A stretch of DNA of 64,000 nt from Echinochloa phyllopogon (taxonomy: Eukaryota > Streptophyta > Magnoliopsida > Poales > Poaceae): assembly GCA_033239725.1 (NCBI GenBank), contig BTCW01000001.1, positions 43,302,176-43,366,175 on the forward strand, given 5' to 3'. Of this stretch, positions 29,501 through 39,700 are shown in pieces. The notes beneath the pieces are model-generated. The model had not been told where the DNA came from and did no database searches. It was given only the letters and a program-made list of their open reading frames with translations. Positions within the stretch are counted from its first letter, which is position 1. The number at the start of each line of letters is the position of its first letter. A program made the translations under genes and the position numbers.

Positions 29501-32426
29501 TTTCCCTGTTGGGGTAAAACGCAGCCGTTGTAGTGATTCCCCACACTCATATCCAAATGGTGCCTTGTGTGAATGAGAATCGCTAAAATTATCTTGTGAC
29601 GGCTGCTACATGATTCATTATTTTTGGTTTTTGCTGGCAGACAGTTATGGACCAAACATCACAAACTTAGTATTAGTCTTCTCTAATAAATATTATCTTA
29701 CTCCTAAGAAACCTTGGCCTACTCTTAGAACCATATTAAAGGTCAGATTTTGCTAGCCATGAGAGCGTGATGTACAAGTACAAACATAGTTCTGATTCCC
29801 CACGAAGACTACCAAGAACTTTTTTTCCCCTGTCATATATGATCTAACATCACATACTAAAGAAAACTTTTCTCGAGTGCAATCCAAACATATGTTATAC
29901 ATGCACAGCAAGGAGTCTAAATCATGTTAATTTTGTTGATTCAACAGAACACCATACAGCTGAGAATTGCTAGCACAATCTACATGTATATATAGAGGGT
30001 AAAGCAAATAACTGCAAGGGATGAAATTTGAAAAGTATGGCATGCATCAATAGCTGACCTGTCTCTTTGGGCGCATTATTTTTATGAGGAACATTAGCAG
30101 GTGCCATGTTCTGAACTGGTTGTCCTGAGGAATTTGAGACACCAGATGGCACCAGATGCGCTAGATCAGGAGGATTTTCCTTATCCACAGGTGGTGCAGC
30201 CTGCAAATCATAGCAGTAATATCAAATATCTCTCCAATTAAAAATGAAAGCATACCTAGACGATCCAACTAGTACCTCTAAGTTCACATATGCTGGTTGC
30301 TTTCCAATGGAGATAAGAAACTTGTCCAGATTGCTTGAGCTAAGAGCTGAGATTAAATCAGAGATCAAACTTAAGGATATGTTAACATTATCCAGATCAT
30401 GCGTGACTAACAGGCAGTTTGAATTCGAGAATAGCAGTAGCTGCAATCTACAAATTATCAGCAGTTGAAGTAATGTAAAAGATAATTATTCTGAACCATA
30501 CCAATTGTCACATCATTTGTCAGCGGATGGAAGTAGCAGCTCTGTTTGTTCTTGAAACCTTGATCAAGTAATAGTGAAACGGCACTGCACACAAAAACAC
30601 AATTGTATGAATCATTTAAATAGATTACTTGAAAAGGCAATAGAAAAATAGGAAGAAATAGTTCAGAGGACAGAACTACAGAGCACTATGAAGCAGAAGT
30701 ACTTTTGACACTCAATCAGTCTATCTTTCAACAGTAGTAGATTCTATCAGGCTGTCAGAAACTCGCAAATTGATGGGCCAGACTCCCACTAGGCCATTAC
30801 TACTGTATCATAGTTGGAACAAAACTATGGTTGATAATAGTTTTCCATCAATCAAGGGCATCATAATTGATAAAGATAAGAGATAGAAGCAATCGTACAT
30901 TCAAAGCAAGACTGCAAGAGTCCATACCTTGCAGACTCATTTATTAATGCGAAGGGAGTAACACACCCCAAGGGCACCTGGATGTAATAAAAATGCGAAA
31001 TAGCTTATCAAGTCAGTTAAGGAAAACAGTAAATACCGAGGTATTCAAAGATTTCTAACAAAGCCTGCATGCACCTAAGCCAAGTAGTCTCCTCAGTAAA
31101 AATGAAGAGAGACAAATTTCTTCACGTGTTGAACCAAATAAATGGTAATCACTAATCAGAAACTTTATCATCTGAAGAAGCCTTCAGCACAAACAGATAG
31201 CTCTGTTGTTGAACTTATCAACTTCTACTAACTAAACATCATCATGGAGCTCTCTACAGAAAACAGAAGAGGTCCTGACTCAACAAAAGATAGCAGCAAA
31301 ATTACTGGCATGTTTTTCAGTGAACCTGGTAAACTAAAGGAACTTACACCCCCATTGTGCTCCATGAAACCTAAAGATGCACCATGTTCCTTTGGCTTCA
31401 TTGCTACTATGATTAGTTGAAAGTTCTAAACAGGGTATAGGTGGCTCACCTGAAGCACTTCTAGAAGATTTTCCTCAGGAGCCATTCGCAGACCGCCTTT
31501 TCCCAAACCAAGACGTTGGGAAAGAACTAGAAGTTTAAGGAAAACAAATTTAGTTTAGGCAATGCCAAATAAGCAGCAATAAGATGTAATCATCATCAAA
31601 ACTACTTACTTTTCATGTCAACTTTGGTGCCAGCAAGGGCAGAAACAACATATAACCGATGCTTCTTGTCCTGAAACTCATAATTCAGGAACATTAGGGC
31701 ATGACGACATGTGCATCAGTGAGAATTACGTGCAATCAGTTGCAACAAACATACCTTCAACATCAAATTTTTACTCAAGGCACCTCCTAAATGGCCAACA
31801 TGTTTGGCCTGGCAAAACCAAATAAAAAGTCAATTAGCACTCACGATGAATTATAGGAAATCATCGCAGAAGAAAGTATGGACTCCTCAGTTCATTAACC
31901 TGTTCTTCCACTGTCAACACAACAGGGTGATCGTAGCACGTGGAGTCAATCTTGAGCTCCTGCAGGAGACATAGCACCAAATTGAAACGTAACTGGCGAA
32001 TTCCATGGTGATGCTAGGAAACAAAGTGTTCTAAGTTGCAACATCTAGAGACAGTCATTAGATAGAACTACACTATTCGCACTTCGATTTATGCATATTT
32101 AGGCAGAAACCCTTCTGTATCACCCGCATGACTATTTTTTTTATGTAACAAGGCCTAGCCCTGGGTTTACGGTTCAGCTAATTCCCAACAAAATCAAGCG
32201 CGACGGGAGTATCTGGATGATGATGATGGAGCCAGGGTCACTGCTCACTGGTGTGGTGTGGCCACGAGTACTGATTTGGTAGATCTCCATGGCCATGGCG
32301 CTACGCGAGGAAACAATCCGAGAAGGCTGGGAGCAACTGAAGGATGGTGTCGAGTACGGAGGCGGTAGAGGTGGCGATGGTACCGACCTGGAGGCGCGCG
32401 AGGAGCTGGTCCTTCGTGTACCCCAT
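26516..32426 (-). CDS. YbaK/ProX-type aminoacyl-tRNA deacylase domain protein, twelve exons
   Basis: Exons on minus: 32426-32388, 31959-31900, 31808-31755, 31670-31610, 31526-31450, 30977-30928, 30584-30502, 30346-30276, 30200-30059, 27484-27345, 27269-27156, 26611-26516. All introns are GT-AG, phases fit at all eleven junctions, 987 bases, 328 aa plus stop. Residues about 1-165 form a stand-alone YbaK/prolyl-tRNA synthetase-associated editing domain: CYDHPVVLTVEEQAKHVG, KNLMLKDKKHRLYVV, LSQRLGLGKGGLRMA, and LGCVTPFALINE. Such proteins remove wrongly attached amino acids from tRNA (typically Ala from tRNA-Pro). A C-terminal extension of about 160 residues (Pro/Asn/Ser-rich linker, then a helical, partly coiled part) is of unknown use. 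Intron 9 is 2.57 kb because a CACTA element sits in it. Confidence 0.93.
28062..29535. mobile_element. Non-autonomous CACTA (En/Spm) element in intron 9 of the deacylase gene
   Basis: It starts CACTACAACAGCTGCG and ends CGCAGCCGTTGTAGTG, with the 3-base target duplication ATT on both sides (28059-28061, 29536-29538). Length 1474 bp. Subterminal copies of CTGTC(A/G)G / CCGACAG words lie at both ends (for example near 28142, 28208, 28303, 29392, 29443, 29471), as in CACTA elements where transposase binds. No transposase gene is present. The middle (28600-28730) is more GC-rich and could be a captured host fragment. Confidence 0.9.
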
Positions 32427-32822
32427 GGCTGGCGACGGTGACGGCGGCGGCGGCGGGCGAGTAGGGAGAGGCCGACTTGCTAGGGCGTCTCGGTTTCTCG
32501 GATGCGGATGCGAGGGACAGGGCTGTCAGCGAGCCGAGCTCGAGAACTCGCTACTCCAGTCGGCTGCAGGTTGATGCTAAAAAAAAAAACTGCAGGTCGA
32601 GTCGGGCAGGCTGCTTGTTCAGGCATTGAGACTCTTGAAGATGTTTGGGCTCGATCACGAACTGGGCCAGGATATCATCGAGCCTACCCGGGCCGTTCAA
32701 GCTCGGCTCGCAAGTCTAGAAGGAGGCTTGAGCTCGGCTCGAATTTCAATCGAGCTGATCTCGAATCGGGCCTACGACGACAATTCGAGTTCGAACAGCT
32801 CGATGTAAACCCCGAACTTACA
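32427..32822. other. Upstream region of the deacylase gene
   Basis: About 400 bases holding the promoter and leader of the deacylase gene, then sequence with repeated CTCGGCTCGA-type words (32640-32800) that may be old repeat DNA. No gene can be supported. Confidence 0.45.
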
Positions 32823-33025
32823 TACTCCCTTCATAAAGAGTCAAGTAATTTTAAATTTAATTAATTTATAAAAAATAATATTTAGAATACAAAATAAGTA
32901 GCATACATACTAAAACTATTTGGAAGAAGAAATATTAGTATTATTTTCTATAAATTTAGTTCAAATTAAAATTATTTGACTTCTAAAAAAGTGAAAGTTG
33001 TATTCTTTTTTGGATGGAGAAAGTA
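32823..33025. mobile_element. Degenerate Stowaway-like MITE
   Basis: AT-rich stretch bounded by TA: left end TACTCCCTTCATAAA, right end TTGGATGGAGAAAGTA, an imperfect inverted repeat resembling the CTCCCTCCGT end of Stowaway (Tc1/Mariner-like) elements. About 200 bases, no coding capacity. The ends have decayed, so the call rests on end similarity, size and AT content. Confidence 0.55.
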
Positions 33026-33085
33026 TCAGTGTTCCTGTTTTAACTTTTTAAAATATATCTCGAACAGCTCGAGTTCACTGGCGCG

Positions 33086-36000
33086 TGTAACACCCTAAAA
33101 ATGCCTATTTTAAAAATTAGGTAATTAAATTATTTTTATTTAATTTTATGCTCATATTTATCTAAGGAAAATAAATTATTTATGATAAATAAAATTAAAT
33201 ATAAGGTTAGAAACATTTTGTTGCATTCATGCCGACTGCATTGTGTTTTGTTTGTGTGTGGTTCAATTGGAATTTAAATTCTGATTAAATTCGAATTTGA
33301 ATCGCTGCGTTTGGAGCTCTAGAAAAGTTTCTGTGGCCCGAGTCCGTTTTTCCTCCCTTAACTCTTTTCCCCGTCCAATCTTGGCCCTTCTCCTTTTCTC
33401 TTTTGCAGCGGCCCATCCCCCTCCTCTCTCTGTTTCTGGCCCAGCCTGGCGGCCTGCTACGCCCCCGGCCCATTCCCTTTTGGCCCGCAGCCGGCCTGCT
33501 CGCCGCCCCGCGCTCCGTTTCCGGCCCAGCGCTGCGCCCGCCTTCCCCCGCTCCGCTCGGCCCACCTGGCGGCCCAACGCGCCGGCCTGCCCCGCAGCCC
33601 GCAGCGTCTCCCCCTCTCTCCCCTCTGTCGCTGACCAGGCGGGGCCACCCGTCAGGATCGTCCCTGAGCTCCGCCCGAGTCCGACCCCGCCCCGACGCTG
33701 GAGTTCGTCCCGGCCACGTCGTCGTCGTCGTCGTCGAGGACCCGGACTCTTCCTCGGCCGCCTTCAAATAAGCCCCGCCGCCGTCTCCCGATCCCCCTGC
33801 CCCGAAAATCCGCGCCCAAGCCGCCCCACACGAGTTCCGCTCGGCCGCCGCCCTAACCGCCGCCGCCGAGATTTGCACCGCCGTGGACCCGTCGATTCCC
33901 CGTCGCTCCGACCAAATTGGCAGCCGGAGCAGCTTCGCGTGGTGGTAAGCGTGCTCCCACGCCCCTTCTTGCTCTCTCCCTCCCCCTGCTGCGAGCTCCC
34001 CGTCGTCGCCCGAGCGCCGCCGCCGCCATAGCTCATCGCGCGCTCCCTTCCGCTGCTCCGCCGTCGACTTGAGCCCCCTGGACGAGTTCGCCGAGCCGCG
34101 ACGCCTCCGTAGCGCTAATTCCCGACCCGAACCGACGCCCCTAGCTCGATTTCGAGCAACGCCGGCGACCCTCCGCCGCGCGCGCAGGCGGCGCCGCCGC
34201 AGTTCTGCTCGCCGGCGACACCCCCCTCTTCCCGATCTATTCTCAGCCGACCGATCCAAATCAGACGGCCCAGATCAATCAACCGAGCCAAGTCAAAGCT
34301 GACCGTAACGGTCAACCCCCAGTCAGCCGAGCCGTTTTTCAAAAGAACCCCTGTCCTTTTTCAAAATTAACCCGCAGTCCAAAATTATTCAAAAATAATT
34401 ACAATTAAGTCCTGATTTTTACAGAAAACCCCCTGTCTTATTTAAAAATAGTACCCGAGGTCCTGTTTTGGTCAAATTGCTAATAAACCCTCCTGCTTTC
34501 ATATAAAATTATGTTTTAGCCCCTGACTTTTTGCAAATAAGCCCCTGGAACTTTTAAAACTTTGCCAGCAAGTCCCCGAACCTTAGAAAAGCCATAACTT
34601 CTTCGTTTTAGCTCCGATTTGAGTGATTCTCGCGCTCACGTGTTCGTAGCGAAGCGTAGATTAGTTTCTAAGCCTCCTTTTGTTCTGTTTTTATTGTTTG
34701 GTGTACTGTTCTAATAGATTAATATTGTTTGCATGTACTGGCTTGTTTGGATGCTTGTGTGTTGTTGTATGAGTCCAGTCGGTGAGCCGTACACGTTTGA
34801 GTTCGAGGGTTACGAGGAGCAAGACCAACAGCAGCAGCAAGAGCAACAGCAGCAGTTGGACGAAGGCAAGTACAGCACGGACAATCCTTGCTACCTATAC
34901 ACACCTTTACAATAATTACTGCATATGCATGTGTCTAAATTGTTCCTATTAAGGTTATTCCTAGCTTTGTTTATCCTATACCTTGATTACCCTGGGTTAT
35001 TGCATTTGGGTAGACCTTTGCTAAGCGCAGCTACTGTCACCAATGTTTAACTGTTAATCTTGACTTAATGGTTCACTTCAATGTTAATGGTAAAACTTGC
35101 TTTTTAGCAACATGGATCAGGGAGCTAGGGTGTATGTTTTATGCTTGGCCCTAGTGTCTCTCCGTAAGGACTGGTTCTTTAAGCGGCAACCCAGGAACCT
35201 GTCGCCACCGCCGGAACTATAATGGCTCTGGTCTTGGACAAGTAACTTGTACGGCTCTAATTCAGCAGTGGTTACCGGTGGGCCACCGGCGTTATGGGAA
35301 GCATGGGTGAGAGTATGGTTTGATCCACCGAGGACGGAGTATCCGTTGGCTATGTCCTCGTGAGGCACAGTCCCGTGTTGGGAGCTTCCGTATGGCGGGG
35401 GTTCCACACGTTGCGCTATTTATTTTGTTGTTGTTGTTCTTTTCCGCGCTTGGACGCCATTGACCCCCTCGTGTTGCGACATGGGCATCAGTCAATCTCG
35501 GTGCCTTGGGTCATGCTGCCTAGGTTGTACCATAACGGCTACTGTTTTGTTAAAGTGTCTTGTGAAAAGCCTCGTAGCGTCCCTATGCAGTCACACCTCG
35601 GAAGTGTTGATGTGCGTGGTTGGGTGCAAAGTTCCTTTGAACTTTTACGCGACTGGTGGGTAAAGGGCGAAACCTCTGCAGAGTGTATAATCTATCATGA
35701 TAGCCTTGCTCAGGGTCAAGAGCGGCCTGGATCCTTTTTGATTAGAAATTGATACTTATTATTGTTTAAATGTTCACCTCTACTTTATTAATTGGGTTTG
35801 CAATTGGGATTCACTTAATTGTAGTAATCTTGGTTTATGATAAAATGAATCAACTAAAATGGCTAATGCAGTACAGCCGTGTCAAGCCTTTCTTTTAAGC
35901 CTTCATTACCCGTGTTGTATTTGCTAAGTAAGACAATTACTTACACTTGCCATTCAACAAAATCCCGGATGGGTAACAGATGGATTAGATGGTACTGCTG

Positions 36001-36283
36001 CTATTGAGTTTCCTGAAGATCTACCATTCTACTAGCTGTGCTCAACCAGTCAGAGTCCCTGTGGATTATGGAGTTCGGCTTCGTCTTCGTCATCGTTTAG
36101 AGAGAGTTTAATAAATAGTCTTCCGCTGTGTTATTTAGTTATTTTAGTCAAACTCTGATGTAAAACCATTTTACTCGAGCATATGTACTCTGTTTATCAT
36201 ATTTGTTATCTATATGTGTTCTGTGGACTTCCTGGGCACACATATAGAAGCATTCGGGTTTCTGTGTAAATCCGGGTGTGACA
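33086..36283 (+). repeat. Left LTR of the chromovirus-type element (3198 bp)
   Basis: Direct repeat of 41221-44419. An AT-rich first 300 bases are followed by a GC-rich, Pro/Arg-codon-like block (about 33390-34240) that looks like a host promoter and 5' leader, then a less GC-rich remainder. Differences that I see from the right copy: one missing T near 33115, C/T near 34675, C/T near 34788, A/G near 35487. Confidence 0.96.
34733..34915 (+). CDS. Short glutamine-rich open frame inside the left LTR
   Basis: Sixty codons with a run YTFEFEGYEEQ followed by a Gln repeat and a tail NPCYLYTPLQ. The same frame is present in the right LTR with one changed residue (Pro to Leu). It may be an exon or small ORF carried by the LTR. 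No domain is recognised, and whether it is translated is unknown. Confidence 0.35.
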   Translation: MYWLVWMLVCCCMSPVGEPYTFEFEGYEEQDQQQQQEQQQQLDEGKYSTDNPCYLYTPLQ

Positions 36284-36286
36284 GAT

Positions 36287-36298
36287 TGGTATCAGAGC
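36287..36298 (+). promoter_or_regulatory. Primer binding site, initiator tRNA-Met type
   Basis: TGGTATCAGAGC begins three bases after the left LTR. It is the standard complement of the 3' end of plant initiator tRNA-Met, used to prime reverse transcription. Confidence 0.95.
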
Positions 36299-36724
36299 CG
36301 TGCTGCCTGTAGGAACGCAGCCTAGTTAGAACGGTTGATAAACCATTAGGAGACCACCATGATTTTTGTTTCAGATCATTTAGTTACGTTTTTCAAAACC
36401 AGTGCTGTCGAGTCTTGTGTGAATCATGTCCTTGGGTGCTTGATTTTACTGTTATTATGCTTATGTTTGATTTGGATCTTTGTAATGATTGTGATGGTCA
36501 TGGACGCAAGTCTATCTCCATCTAGATATAGGACTAAGGTTTAAGGAATGTTAGTGAATAAATAGTTGGGTTAGCTATCTCCTTTGCACTTCCTCTGTCT
36601 TACTCTCTATACCTCTGAATCATATCTTTCCAAGAACTGCTATCTTCTCATACACCATCTGCAAGCATGGGTTATCTAATACCAGTTGGCGGGAATACTG
36701 ATGGGAGATCTCTTGATATGGTAG
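36299..36724 (+). other. Leader between primer site and gag
   Basis: About 430 bases of untranslated leader where a packaging signal would be expected. I see no motif in it that I can name. Confidence 0.5.
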
Positions 36725-39700
36725 ATGGTTAACACCAGAAGCAACCCCGGAGGCAGTGGAAGCATCCAGAACCAGAACCCACCACCTCCACCACCACCAC
36801 TCACCATGGAGCAGATGATGCAGATGCAACTTCAGCTGACACAGCAGATGGCGCAAACCATAGCACTGATGCAGCAGAACCCGCCTCAACAGCACTACGT
36901 GCAACCCAGAGATAAAAGGGGCGAGTTTATGAAGGGACGCCCTCCTACCTTCAACAAGTCTAGCGACCCGATGCAAGCAGAGGACTGGCTCAAGGCAGTG
37001 GAACGACAACTGGACATCGCACAGTGCAACGACCGGGAGAAGGTGTTGTATGGAAGTGGACAGCTCCAGGGAGCAGCTTTGGATTGGTGGGATGCGTACC
37101 AATATGCTCACCCCAATCGTGATCAGATCACTTGGCAGGAGTTCCGAGACAGCTTCCGTTCTCACCACGTGCCGGAAGCGTTGATGACCTTGAAAAAGAA
37201 GGAGTTCCTGGCATTGAAGCAGGAAGGTATGAGTGTCACCGCTTATCGTGACAAGTTCATTGAGTTGGCCCGTTATGCTCCAGAGGATGTGAATACGGAT
37301 AGGAAGAAGCAGACCCGATTCCGTGATGGCTTGCATGATACACTCCAGTACCAGCTCCTGTGCTCTAGGTTCGCCACCTTTCAAGAACTGGTGGATAGCG
37401 CACTACTGCTGGAGCACAAGCGCCGTGAGATGGAGGAAAAGAAGAGAAAGCTTCAAGGCACACCGTCAGGAAGCAACGTTCGCCCTCGCTTCAATCCTCA
37501 GCAAGGAAACCAGCAGATGGTGACTCCACAGCGTTTCCAGGGACAGTCCGGTTTGATGAACCGCAACCAGTACCAGCAGCGTCCCCAGTACCCCTCAGCA
37601 CTACCTCAGCAGCGTCCTCAGAACCAGCCACAGAGTGGTCCTGTCCAACGTCCCAATCTGACCAACAATGCACCTACGGCTCCGAGGTGTTTTGGTTGTG
37701 GTGAGCTGGGACACTATGCCAGCGCTTGTCCTCGCAAGGCTCAGAACACCGTTGGTCAGAACAACAATCCGAGGATTGGACAACCGCAGCACCAGAACGG
37801 GAATCAGCAGCAGAACCCGGCGAGAGGAAAGGTCAACCACATGGGTGCGGAAACCACAGAAGGAGCAACGGATGTCGTTGTGGGTACGTTCCCTGTCAAC
37901 TCATCTCTCGCAACTGTTTTGTTTGATACTGGAGCTTCGCATGCTTTCATATCTGCTGCTTTCGTGAAAAAGAACATGATGATCTTGCAACCTATGGGAA
38001 ACCCCATGGTAGTTAGTTCACCTGGGGGAGAACAGCGTGCCACTTTACGTTGCCCCTGTATCACCATCACAATAAGGGGGGTAGACTTTGTGGTGAACCC
38101 GATAGTCCTAGAAACCCTTGGGTTTGACTTGATTCTGGGCATGAGCTGGTTAGCCAGATATGATGGGGTGATTCAATGCTCCAAAAGAACAGTGCAGCTG
38201 ACAGCAAAGACTGGTGAGAAAGTGGAGTACCAAGCAGCTAGCCCCTTGGGACACAATCAGATCTACCAAGCCGAAGGTGTAGCACTGGAAGACATCAGAG
38301 TGGTGTGCGAATTCCCAGACGTGTTTCCAGATGAGTTACCAGGTATGCCCCCAGACCGCGAAGTTGAATTTGTTATTGATCTTAAGCCTGGTACTGCACC
38401 TATAGCTAAGAGGCCATATCGAATGGGAGTAAAAGAACTAGAGAAACTTAAGGAGGAATTAAGAACGTTGTTAGCAAAAGGGTATATTCGTCCTAGTTCA
38501 TCCCCTTGGGGAGCACCAGTTTTGTTTGTGGATAAGAAAGATGGGACCCAGAGATTGTGTGTGGATTATCGAGCCTTGAATGAAGTGACCATCAAGAACA
38601 AGTACCCTCTGCCAAGGATTGATGACCTCTTCGACCAGTTAAAAGGAGCATGTGTGTTCTCTAAGATCGATCTCCGATCCGGTTACCATCAGATGAGGAT
38701 ACGAGTGACTGACATCCCCAAAACAGCCTTCACAACCCGATATGGTCTATATGAGTTCACTGTCATGTCTTTTGGTCTGACAAATGCACCGGCATACTTC
38801 ATGTATTTGATGAACAGTGTGTTCATGGACTATCTTGACAAGTTCGTGGTAGTGTTCATTGATGACATTCTGGTTTTCTCCAAGAACGAGGAAGAACACG
38901 AAGAACATCTGAGGTTGGTGATGCAAAGACTTCGTGAGCATCAGTTGTATGCCAAGCTGAGCAAGTGTGAGTTTTGGTTGAAGGAAGTAGCATTCTTGGG
39001 ACACGTGCTGTCCAACGGTGGAGTGGCAGTTGATCCGAAGAAGGTTAGTGATGTGTTGAGTTGGAATCCGCCTAAGGATGTGAGTGAAATCAGGAGTTTC
39101 CTTGGAATGGCTGGATATTATCGGAGATTTATTGAAGGATTCTCCAAGATTGCTAAACCTCTGACGGCGTTATTGGAGAAAAATGCCAAGTTTGTCTGGA
39201 CTGAAGAGTGTCAAGTCAGCTTTGAAGAATTGAAGAAGAGGCTGACAACGGCACCCGTGCTAGTGTTGCCGGATATAACCAAGAGCTTCTCTATCTACTG
39301 CGATGCATCTCGTCTAGGATTGGGATGTGTACTCATGCAGGAAGGCAGAGTAGTAGCTTATGCATCGAGGCAGTTGAGGAAACATGAGCAGAACTACCCG
39401 ACACACGATTTGGAGTTAGCAGCTGTAGTACATGCTTTGAAAATTTGGAGGCATTACTTGATCGGACATAAGTGTGATATCTACACTGACCATAAGAGTC
39501 TCAAGTATGTATTCACACAGTCAGATCTGAATATGAGACAACGTCGTTGGTTAGAACTGATCAAGGACTACGATCTGGAGATTCATTATCATCCAGGGAA
39601 GGCCAATCTGGTGGCAGATGCTCTGAGTAGAAGGAGTTACGTGAATAGGATCACGGGACATTGCTTATCGGAGGAACTCAGTGCAGAGTTTGAAAGGATG

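Noticed and set aside
33285..34259. 324-codon minus frame and 244-codon plus frame, repeated in the right LTR (41421-42395, 41433-42167)
   Set aside because: They lie in the GC-rich part of the LTR, overlap each other on opposite strands and look like translated CCG/CGG text.
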